Positions 1 through 4,396 of a DNA stretch of 7,296 bases are shown here, one piece after another. The notes under the pieces were generated by a model. It was not told where the DNA came from. It searched no databases and saw only the letters and a list, made by a program, of their open reading frames with translations. The translations under genes were made by a program, and so were the position numbers. The number at the start of each line of letters is the position of its first letter. Positions within the stretch are counted from its first letter, which is position 1. Source of the DNA: Fidelibacterota bacterium (GTDB lineage: Bacteria > Fidelibacterota > Fidelibacteria > Fidelibacterales > Fidelibacteraceae). The stretch lies in NCBI GenBank assembly GCA_030629925.1, contig DAOVOB010000048.1:1-7296 (forward strand), given 5' to 3'.

Positions 1-33
1 GATCAAGAGAAGAATAAGTGGAAGTCGTTTCAT
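1..33 (-). CDS. 5' end of an exported protein (partial, runs off the window)
   Basis: Only the first 11 codons are inside the window. They read MKRLPLILLLI from an ATG at 33-31. A positive start (K2, R3) followed by an unbroken run of Leu/Ile is the beginning of a signal peptide or lipoprotein leader. An AAGGA Shine-Dalgarno sequence at 46-42 lies 8 nt before the ATG, and a possible promoter lies at 62-89. The gene has the same orientation as all others here. The product cannot be named from 11 residues; the leader resembles those of the lipoproteins at 2490-2999 and 3922-4338 only in general character. Confidence 0.55.
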   Translation of the reverse strand, partial: MKRLPLILLLI

Positions 34-61
34 GTTATATTTCCTTTTTCCAACAACATAA

Positions 62-89
62 AATATACAAAATAATTAGCTAAAATCAA
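62..89 (-). promoter_or_regulatory. Possible sigma70-like promoter for the gene starting at 33
   Basis: On the minus strand TTGATT (89-84) and TATATT (67-62) are separated by 16 nt and lie about 30-55 nt before the ATG at 33. The sequence is very AT-rich, so a chance match is quite possible, and the promoter consensus of this lineage is not known to me. Confidence 0.3.
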
Positions 90-124
90 AATAGAAGAAG
101 AGTGTTGATGGATCGATAGTTGAA

Positions 125-283
125 AAGAAATATTTTACTGGGGAACATGATTAGCCCCGGGTTTCAACCCGGGGATTGTTGATTCCAAATGAATCGGGGT
201 TTTAACCCCAATATAGTCGATAAGTCGAAAAGAAGAAATTGTTGAAATGTTGAATCGTTGATTTGTTGAGAAGAAATATTTTA
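125..283. repeat. 13-bp direct repeat, copies at 125-137 and 271-283
   Basis: AAGAAATATTTTA occurs at 125-137 and again at 271-283, each time just after GTTGA-rich sequence (around 104-124 and 249-270). A weaker third relative follows at about 319-353. The two exact copies bracket the hairpin cluster, so this could be an old duplication or the edges of an inserted element. Confidence 0.45.
155..209. repeat. Cluster of three adjacent hairpins (REP/MITE-like unit)
   Basis: Hairpin 1 is CCCCGGGTT-TC-AACCCGGGG (155-174, 9-bp arms). Hairpin 2 is GATTC-CAAAT-GAATC (181-195). Hairpin 3 is GGGGTT-TT-AACCCC (196-209) and follows hairpin 2 directly. Hairpins 1 and 3 share the core GGGTTT(C/T)AACCC at 11 of 12 positions, so they may be copies of one unit about 38 bp apart. 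No T-run follows on either strand, so a classical intrinsic terminator is not indicated. A mobile palindromic element or a folded RNA in the transcript leaving the gene at 422-1045 are both possible. Confidence 0.6.
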
Positions 284-291
284 TATGGTAG

Positions 292-311
292 CGGCGTAAT
301 GCTTTATGCCG
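292..311. repeat. Imperfect palindrome
   Basis: CGGCGTAATGCTTTATGCCG is close to its own reverse complement, with CGGC/GCCG ends and a near-symmetric centre. It looks like a decayed member of a GGCGTAATGCATTACGCC-type palindrome, a type I recall from bacterial intergenic DNA. A role is not evident. Confidence 0.4.
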
Positions 312-364
312 GAAGAAGTCGATGGTGGAGAGTTGGTTGTTGAGACGAAAATTTGTCATGATAC

Positions 365-394
365 TGTAGAGACGCAAGATTTTGCGTCTCTACA
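365..394. repeat. Perfect 13-bp hairpin of the TGTAGAGACGCAA type
   Basis: Arm 365-377 (TGTAGAGACGCAA) pairs perfectly with 382-394 (TTGCGTCTCTACA) around the loop GATT. It begins 28 bp past the stop codon of the gene at 422-1045. From memory, palindromes with GTAGAGACGC ends recur in intergenic DNA of cyanobacteria and other environmental bacteria, which fits a dispersed repeat. No U-run follows on the minus strand, so it may stabilise the 3' end of that transcript but does not match a standard Rho-independent terminator. Confidence 0.7.
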
Positions 395-421
395 TCAACA
401 TAATATTTATACATGCGCGTT

Positions 422-1045
422 TTACATCTCACGTTTTACGTATTTATAAACAAAGGTCTGCGTAAATCCATCTTCGAATATCCAAGTATCCTTGATCAAA
501 TTATCATGTTCATCATATTCGAAGGTGATATTTCCAATAATCTCGTTATTTCTGACGATCTTAGCTTCTTGGACCGGTCCTTTTTTATTTTTCTTGTAGA
601 TAATATCGCCACTTATCCAACCTTTATAGCGATTGCAACTTACATGTTCACATTGTCCTTTTTTATCGTAAATATAATCAGCTGTCCCGGTTACACCATC
701 TGAGCGTAAAAAGGTCTCGTGTATTTTCTTGCCACTTTCATCATATAAGAAATTCTCATAAGATGTAAGGCCATCTGAAAATTCACGATAAGCGGATATC
801 AATTGATCTTTATCGTTATACCGATAGATATTATTTGATATTCGGGATCCGTCCTTACATTCCCAGAGTGCCTTTTCCATGAGGCCTTTTTTATTATAAT
901 AAAATGTAGTAATGGCAACTTCACCTGAGGAATTCTTATATTCGAGCTGATATAGTCGTAAATTAGGATCGTGACAGATCTCATGCTGCGCAACTAATTT
1001 GTCCCCAAACAGGAAGAGAGCAAGAAAACTCAAGATATAAACCAT
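422..1045 (-). CDS. Secreted YD-like repeat protein of unknown function
   Basis: A 207-residue protein with a signal peptide at about residues 1-20 (hydrophobic core ILSFLALFLFG, possible cut after VAQ). The mature part is built from about seven repeats of 23-27 residues, each opening with an aromatic-x-Tyr-Asp/Asn-x-x-Gly-like motif. The openings are FYYNKKG at 48, YRYNDKD at 74, FLYDESG at 99, YIYDKKG at 124, IIYKKNK at 148, FEYDEHD at 175 and FVYKY at 198. Three repeats carry DG about 15-17 residues on (DG at 65, 91, 116). This resembles RHS/YD beta-strand repeats, but the chain is far too short for an RHS toxin. It is probably a periplasmic or surface beta-repeat protein. The start is fixed by AAGGAG (1057-1052), 6 nt before the ATG. 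The insertion sequence at 1139-2446 lies 93 bp upstream, so its native promoter may have been displaced. Confidence 0.8.
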   Translation of the reverse strand: MVYILSFLALFLFGDKLVAQHEICHDPNLRLYQLEYKNSSGEVAITTFYYNKKGLMEKALWECKDGSRISNNIYRYNDKDQLISAYREFSDGLTSYENFLYDESGKKIHETFLRSDGVTGTADYIYDKKGQCEHVSCNRYKGWISGDIIYKKNKKGPVQEAKIVRNNEIIGNITFEYDEHDNLIKDTWIFEDGFTQTFVYKYVKREM

Positions 1046-1061
1046 GGATAACTCCTTTTTT

Positions 1062-1092
1062 ATGAGTAGGGAGTACGAAGAAGTGAGTAGTG
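1062..1092. repeat. Purine-rich GTAGT/GTGAG low-complexity repeat
   Basis: The plus strand reads as short variants of GAGTAG/GAAGAAGTGAGTAGTGAG. It is a rough inverted counterpart of the pyrimidine-rich CTTACTACC array at 2447-2488 on the other side of the insertion sequence. If the insertion sequence is removed, the two halves lie about 40 bp apart and could form an imperfect hairpin upstream of the gene at 422-1045. Confidence 0.5.
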
Positions 1093-1132
1093 AGCATACA
1101 CTCAGAATTAATTAATGTATTGCTTTTCACTC

Positions 1133-1138
1133 CTTACT
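1133..1138. repeat. Target-site duplication, left copy (CTTACT)
   Basis: CTTACT directly abuts the left inverted repeat and matches 2447-2452 next to the right one. Because CTTACT also recurs in the right-hand array (2461-2466, 2475-2480), some of the match could be chance. Confidence 0.75.
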
Positions 1139-1164
1139 GGTTATTGGCAAAATGAAAGTGCAAC
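1139..1164 (+). repeat. Left terminal inverted repeat (26 bp)
   Basis: Starts GGTTATTGGC and ends AAAGTGCAAC. It is an exact reverse complement of 2421-2446. On the minus strand it encodes the last seven residues (VALSFCQ) and the TAA stop of the transposase, so the end of the element and the end of its protein are the same DNA. Confidence 0.95.
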
Positions 1165-2403
1165 GGTATTTTTCAATTTACTCATAGTAGTTTTATTTAT
1201 ATTGAACTTAATATCACTAAGTGTTTTCAAAGTCTCATTTTCTTCCAAAGATACAATAAGTTTTTGTGAATTAAGATTCCATTCTGCTAAAACGAAAAAA
1301 TTGATCCAATCAGCCGGAAGTAAAATTTCTTCATTTAAAATATTGATCATTCCTTTCCCCGGATGTGTGTTACTTTCATGGATCTGACGCAAAAAACAAA
1401 CCTTGGGTATAAACAGTTTTTGTTCGAATTTTTGTTCGGGGTTTTCATAACCGCTATAACGAAGTGAGGCCGCATTAAACCATTCCAATTGGCGGTCTAA
1501 ATCTTCTATATTTTCAAAATGCCGACGATTCCAAAAGAAGCGAGAGAATACACTGTTATTGCCTTCTATAGATCCTTGACTGAAAGGTTTTCTCGGTACT
1601 GCAAATACCGGGATAATTTGCTTTTGAAGCAAATATAGCATCACTCGGCTTAAGGTACGTTTACCGGATATACTTCCAATAAATGTGGAAGCATTATCTA
1701 ATTTAAGAACATCCGGTTTATCAAATTTATCCAAAAAGTCATCACAAGCATCAATGAAATTATCAACTGTTAAATCTTCTATGCGCTTATAATACCTAAA
1801 CTTTGGGTCCTTCTTTGCAGAGAATCCCACAAAGTTTAAAGGTGTTCCATTTCCTTGAAGATAGCGTCGCTGAATAAAGTCTGCTTCCATAACACGATTG
1901 CCTAAATATCCACCATAAAGAGTGTTTTCGGGATAATGAAGGTATTTGGCAGCACCCTTACTTTTACCTTTTGGATGAGACGGTAGACTCAAATCTTTCA
2001 TAATTTGACCAATGGTCCTAAGGGGTGGCGGAGCATCTTCATATACTTTTAACCACGTCTGACTGACAGCAGTTGCCCCCGTAAAAAACTCCTGTTCTGA
2101 TTCACTTAATTTGCGATGGATTTGCTTAATACGATCTTCTGTTTCTTGTGTCCATTTTCGGCGATCGCCTTGCTTCCAACCACGATGATCTTCTGTCATA
2201 TCCTGCTCCGGGGATTGAGTCCATTTTACTACAAAATGACTGCTCATCGAAACTTTTTTAATGATCTCTCGCTTGCTTAATCCTTCCTCAAAGTACATGC
2301 AATTGACTTTGTCTCTGTACGCAATGAGTTTTTTTTGATCATAACGTTTCTCTTCAAATTGATTAATGATATTTTGATAATTTATACAACTTTTGGGCTT
2401 CAT
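1141..2403 (-). CDS. DDE (integrase-core) transposase
   Basis: A 420-residue transposase that cuts and joins the ends of the surrounding insertion sequence. An N-terminal helix-turn-helix is suggested at about residues 36-62 (GLSKREIIKKVSMSSHFVVKW). The retroviral-integrase-like catalytic core spans about 160-315. The likely triad is D175 (in MEADF), D237 (in LKLDNAST) and E280 (in PFSQGSIEGNN), followed by the usual aromatic FFWNRRHFENIEDL region. The rest, to residue 420, is probably a small beta-rich C-terminal domain. I chose the ATG at 2403 because AGAGGTGG (2415-2408) sits 4 nt before it. An in-frame ATG ten codons earlier (2433) lies in the inverted repeat and has no ribosome site. The final VALSFCQ and the stop codon are encoded by the left inverted repeat. 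All key residues are present, so the enzyme is probably active. The exact IS family is not assigned. Confidence 0.9.
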   Translation of the reverse strand: MKPKSCINYQNIINQFEEKRYDQKKLIAYRDKVNCMYFEEGLSKREIIKKVSMSSHFVVKWTQSPEQDMTEDHRGWKQGDRRKWTQETEDRIKQIHRKLSESEQEFFTGATAVSQTWLKVYEDAPPPLRTIGQIMKDLSLPSHPKGKSKGAAKYLHYPENTLYGGYLGNRVMEADFIQRRYLQGNGTPLNFVGFSAKKDPKFRYYKRIEDLTVDNFIDACDDFLDKFDKPDVLKLDNASTFIGSISGKRTLSRVMLYLLQKQIIPVFAVPRKPFSQGSIEGNNSVFSRFFWNRRHFENIEDLDRQLEWFNAASLRYSGYENPEQKFEQKLFIPKVCFLRQIHESNTHPGKGMINILNEEILLPADWINFFVLAEWNLNSQKLIVSLEENETLKTLSDIKFNINKTTMSKLKNTVALSFCQ

Positions 2404-2407
2404 GCAA

Positions 2408-2415
2408 CCACCTCT
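2408..2415 (-). promoter_or_regulatory. Shine-Dalgarno site of the transposase
   Basis: AGAGGTGG on the minus strand ends 4 nt before the ATG at 2403 (GAGG is 7 nt away). It lies just inside the right inverted repeat and decides between the two in-frame ATG codons in favour of 2403. Confidence 0.7.
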
Positions 2416-2420
2416 TTGGT

Positions 2421-2446
2421 GTTGCACTTTCATTTTGCCAATAACC
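2421..2446 (-). repeat. Right terminal inverted repeat (26 bp)
   Basis: Exact reverse complement of 1139-1164. Read on the minus strand it contains an ATG at 2433-2431 that is in frame with the transposase, but the better-supported start is inside the element at 2403. Confidence 0.95.
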
Positions 2447-2452
2447 CTTACT
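2447..2452. repeat. Target-site duplication, right copy (CTTACT)
   Basis: CTTACT directly abuts the right inverted repeat and is also the first six bases of the first 14-bp unit of the adjacent tandem array. Confidence 0.75.
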
Positions 2453-2488
2453 ACCTACCACTTACTACCTACTACTTACTACCTACTT
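2447..2488. repeat. Three tandem 14-bp units (CTTACTACCTACNN)
   Basis: Units at 2447-2460, 2461-2474 and 2475-2488 read CTTACTACCTAC followed by CA, TA and TT. The array ends one base before the stop codon of the Cache lipoprotein gene (2490). Each unit is itself made of CTTAC/CTACC submotifs, typical of slippage-grown DNA. The insertion sequence entered at its first unit. Confidence 0.85.
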
Positions 2489-2489
2489 C

Positions 2490-2999
2490 CTACTTATTAT
2501 AATATCCGCTACCGACGATCCATCCGAATGGCTCATATAGCATGACATAAGAACGTTTAGCTTGAGGTTTGGGTTCTCCGAGTTTTGTAAAGGAATAGTC
2601 CAAATACCCGCCACCGGCATCTGCCAGTTTAATGAATTTTTTTACATAATAAATACCATTGGGATCTTTGTCTTCGAGACGATTTCGACCTTCGACATCT
2701 TTGCGGCCATAAAGAACCACATTGACACCTTCCCTCGTATCAGCCCAGAAGTAGCCGTCTTCACCATAGCGGAGTTCTCGCAGCAAAAAAGCGCCTGTTT
2801 CTTTGGCTTCATCCAAATCAATATCACCTGACAGACGTCTTTGATCGATCGCTTTAAGCATGCTGACAGCTGTTTCGACTTCTGATTTGATCAACAGGTC
2901 CATATCTGCTTTATATTGCAGTTTGTCGGATTGGCAACATCCGCTAAACAAAAATACTAACCCAAGAATCACACACGAAATGCTAATAAGACGTTTCAT
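2490..2999 (-). CDS. Stand-alone single-Cache (sCache_2-like) lipoprotein
   Basis: A 169-residue lipoprotein. Residues 1-20 form the leader with a lipobox LFSG-C21, so Cys21 should be lipidated. Residues about 30-167 match the single Cache 2 sensor fold: a long N-terminal helix (about 28-58), then YGEDGYFWADTREGVNVVLYG (78-98), EGRNRLEDKDPNG (103-115), GGGYLDYSF (129-137), and the closing EPFGWIVGSGYYNK (156-169). This fold binds small ligands such as carboxylates in the periplasmic part of chemoreceptors and sensor kinases. Here the protein ends right after the fold, with no transmembrane helix or signalling domain, so it may be a binding lipoprotein that hands ligand or signal to a partner. 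No partner is seen nearby. AAGGAG (3012-3007) lies 7 nt before the ATG. The gene is separate from its upstream neighbour (156-bp gap). Confidence 0.85.
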   Translation of the reverse strand: MKRLISISCVILGLVFLFSGCCQSDKLQYKADMDLLIKSEVETAVSMLKAIDQRRLSGDIDLDEAKETGAFLLRELRYGEDGYFWADTREGVNVVLYGRKDVEGRNRLEDKDPNGIYYVKKFIKLADAGGGYLDYSFTKLGEPKPQAKRSYVMLYEPFGWIVGSGYYNK

Positions 3000-3014
3000 T
3001 TTCTTGCTCCTTTT

Positions 3015-3029
3015 AGTATTACTAATACT
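3015..3029. promoter_or_regulatory. 15-bp palindrome upstream of the Cache lipoprotein, possible operator
   Basis: AGTATTA-C-TAATACT is a perfect 7+7 palindrome around one base. It lies just upstream of the ribosome site (3012-3007) of the gene at 2490-2999. Its position in the leader suits a repressor site or a small RNA hairpin. No T-run follows, and no regulator in the window is an obvious partner. Confidence 0.35.
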
Positions 3030-3155
3030 TGAAGATAAATGTAAGATATTATTGAGGGAAATTACAATGTCTTTTTCGTAATGCGTAACCTGTGACGCGT
3101 GAAGAGAAAGAAATTAAGACCTTCCGTTTCCCCGAAGCCCCTTAAATTTGAAGCA

Positions 3156-3908
3156 TTAAGATTCTGTTTGATTGAGTATTTGTCTAACGATCTTTTTCAT
3201 ATTGATAAAATGAGTTCCTTTCCAGTAAATTTTATCGCAGGATTGGCATTGAACATATTCATCGCAGAACTCTTTTGTCTTTGGAGGAATTCTATCTAAG
3301 ATTTTTTCCTTCGCTACACTCTTTAATAGAGCGTTGCAACGAAGACATCTTGAAAAAGGCTTTATGTTATCTTTAATATCCAGGTAATCTATGAGTCGTC
3401 TTATCTGTTCTGTACTTGTACCGGGGCGTATAAAAATTCCATGGCTTACATCTTTAAATTTAAGGAGCTTTTTGCTCTTGCTTAGTATTACTCTGTTTTC
3501 TTTTTTGGATATTTCAATTATTTCACGAGTGGAAAGTAAAGGATCGTAGTATAAATCAAATCCCAGGATCCTCATATATTTAACTATATTTCCAAGATTT
3601 GTATCAGCTATATATTTGTGCCCGCGAAGTGGGACTTTTCTAAGCAGGGTAACATCTGTAATATTAAAAGATTCAAAAACAGGATATACACTTACTCGGT
3701 CTCTATCTTGGAGAATGTAATTAAAATCTACTGATTTCCCATTTACCAAAATAAGGTCAATTTCTGTATGAGGAACCCCGAGTGCTTCTATCATATCTTT
3801 TATTGATCTTTTCTCTTTAAACTCTGCTTCAAAAGTAGTTTTTCTTCTATGCTTTGGGAGAAAGTCATTTAATTCTTCATAAAAGCGGAATATTCCTTTT
3901 GACATCAT
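3156..3908 (-). CDS. Mut7-C RNase-domain protein with N-terminal ubiquitin-like domain
   Basis: A 250-residue protein, probably cytoplasmic. Residues about 1-82 look like the Mut7-C ubiquitin-like (beta-grasp) domain, with the IDLILVNGKSVDFNYILQDRDRVSVYPVF pattern typical of ThiS/MoaD-like folds. Residues about 97-245 match the Mut7-C domain: YIADTNLGNIVKYMRILGFDLYY (99-121), a PIN-like RNase core with D102, then a zinc ribbon with CLRC (188-191) and CQSC (221-224) followed by YWKGTH. The two-domain build is known for bacterial Mut7-C proteins, which are predicted RNA-processing nucleases. Where relatives usually have an LTRD-type acidic motif, this one reads ILSKSK (141-146), so Asp is replaced by Ser145 and activity may be changed. 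The start has two adjacent ATG codons; GGA (3919-3917) is 8 nt before the first. It lies 13 bp after the lipoprotein at 3922-4338, probably co-transcribed. Confidence 0.85.
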   Translation of the reverse strand: MMSKGIFRFYEELNDFLPKHRRKTTFEAEFKEKRSIKDMIEALGVPHTEIDLILVNGKSVDFNYILQDRDRVSVYPVFESFNITDVTLLRKVPLRGHKYIADTNLGNIVKYMRILGFDLYYDPLLSTREIIEISKKENRVILSKSKKLLKFKDVSHGIFIRPGTSTEQIRRLIDYLDIKDNIKPFSRCLRCNALLKSVAKEKILDRIPPKTKEFCDEYVQCQSCDKIYWKGTHFINMKKIVRQILNQTES

Positions 3909-3921
3909 TTAAATTTTCCAT

Positions 3922-4338
3922 CTATATTTTTATTGATGTTCTGATTTGTAAGGTATCTCTCGCTATAAGCTTAGGATATGTTTCGCAATCGTTTAATTTA
4001 TAGCCCTGCATCATAACGATTGGAGCGACAGTTGCATTTTGCCGGAAAGTACGCTGAATGGTATAGCGAGTACCAGGTATGCATTTTTGCATGATGTACC
4101 AATCTTCCTGTCCGCTACGGTGCGCATCCCAACGGATAGCGAAACCGCTAACATTACAGGTGTCTTCCGTTACATAATAATCAAATTTAATTGTGCATCC
4201 GGTTAAAGTATTTTTATAAAATGCATTATCAATAATCAACTTTTGCGTGCCATCGGAAATGATCTCATCCTCCAGTTGAAAGCATGAGCTTAATAGAATT
4301 GTCACAAGTAAAAGAATTATTAAGAGATATGTTTTCAT
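3922..4338 (-). CDS. Small lipoprotein, four conserved-looking cysteines, unknown function
   Basis: A 138-residue lipoprotein that I do not recognise. Its leader MKTYLLIILLLVTILLSSC has a lipobox LSS-C19. The mature part (about 120 residues) is rich in beta-forming sequence. It has four cysteines, C48, C61, C86 and C118, which could form two disulfides outside the cytoplasm. The alternating pattern (TIKFDYYVTED, SGFAIRWDAH, RYTIQRTFRQN, DTLQIRTSI) suggests a compact beta-sandwich, perhaps Ig/fibronectin-like, but no family motif is clear. No good Shine-Dalgarno sequence precedes the ATG at 4338. It follows the VWA gene by 57 bp, filled largely by a 7-bp repeat array, and precedes the Mut7-C gene by 13 bp, so it may be the middle gene of a transcript. 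Confidence 0.8.
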   Translation of the reverse strand: MKTYLLIILLLVTILLSSCFQLEDEIISDGTQKLIIDNAFYKNTLTGCTIKFDYYVTEDTCNVSGFAIRWDAHRSGQEDWYIMQKCIPGTRYTIQRTFRQNATVAPIVMMQGYKLNDCETYPKLIARDTLQIRTSIKI

Positions 4339-4361
4339 GACTTAATACACGTTTTGTTAAA

Positions 4362-4396
4362 TTAAACCTTAAACCTTAAACCTTAAACCTTAAACC
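4362..4396. repeat. Five tandem copies of the 7-bp unit TTAAACC
   Basis: Five exact TTAAACC units fill 4362-4396 (AAGGTTT-type on the other strand). The array touches the last base of the VWA stop codon (4398-4396) and ends 23 bp before the ATG of the lipoprotein at 4338. Perfect short tandem repeats change copy number by replication slippage; here this would change the spacing between the two genes without affecting either reading frame. Confidence 0.95.

Larger units (their letters stand above)
34..421. other. 388-bp non-coding region built of short palindromes and repeats
   Basis: This stretch lies between two tandem minus-strand genes. I find no credible gene: the 80-residue open frame at 135-377 has no ribosome binding site, no domain, and runs through palindromes. 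It contains at least four perfect or near-perfect hairpins (155-174, 181-195/196-209, 292-311, 365-394) and a 13-bp direct repeat (125-137 and 271-283). The direct repeat lies next to related GTTGAT/GTTGAA-rich sequence. The layout suggests accumulated dispersed palindromic elements rather than a promoter region alone. Confidence 0.7.
1139..2446 (-). mobile_element. Complete insertion sequence, 1308 bp, DDE transposase
   Basis: The element is bounded by perfect 26-bp inverted repeats (1139-1164 and 2421-2446) and flanked by a 6-bp direct repeat CTTACT (1133-1138 and 2447-2452), the expected target duplication. It holds a single transposase gene on the minus strand that fills almost all of it. 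No frameshift or stop interrupts the gene, so the copy looks intact and fairly recent. The integrase-core (rve) transposase places it broadly with IS481/IS3-like elements, but I cannot assign an IS family from the ends alone. It sits in a repetitive intergenic region and breaks no gene. Confidence 0.9.

Noticed and set aside
135..377. 80-residue minus-strand open frame
   Set aside because: It runs through palindromes and repeats, has no ribosome binding site or domain, and its composition is not protein-like.
34..421. CRISPR array
   Set aside because: The repeats are palindromes and one 13-bp direct pair, not regularly spaced direct repeats with unique spacers, and no cas genes are near.
413..703. 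Plus-strand open frame of 96 residues
   Set aside because: It is the antisense shadow of the YD-like repeat gene, with no ribosome site or recognisable domain.
1139..1164. Outward promoter in the left end of the insertion sequence
   Set aside because: TTGCCA on the minus strand resembles a -35 box, but no -10-like hexamer lies at a suitable distance toward the gene at 1045.
2404..2433. N-terminal extension of the transposase from the ATG in the inverted repeat
   Set aside because: It adds ten residues without a ribosome site, whereas a strong AGAGGTGG precedes the ATG at 2403. It remains possible as a minor start.
3099..3155. Terminator after the Mut7-C gene
   Set aside because: The CCCCGAAGCCCC stretch (3130-3141) looks like a stem at first, but its two C-blocks cannot pair with each other and no T-run follows.
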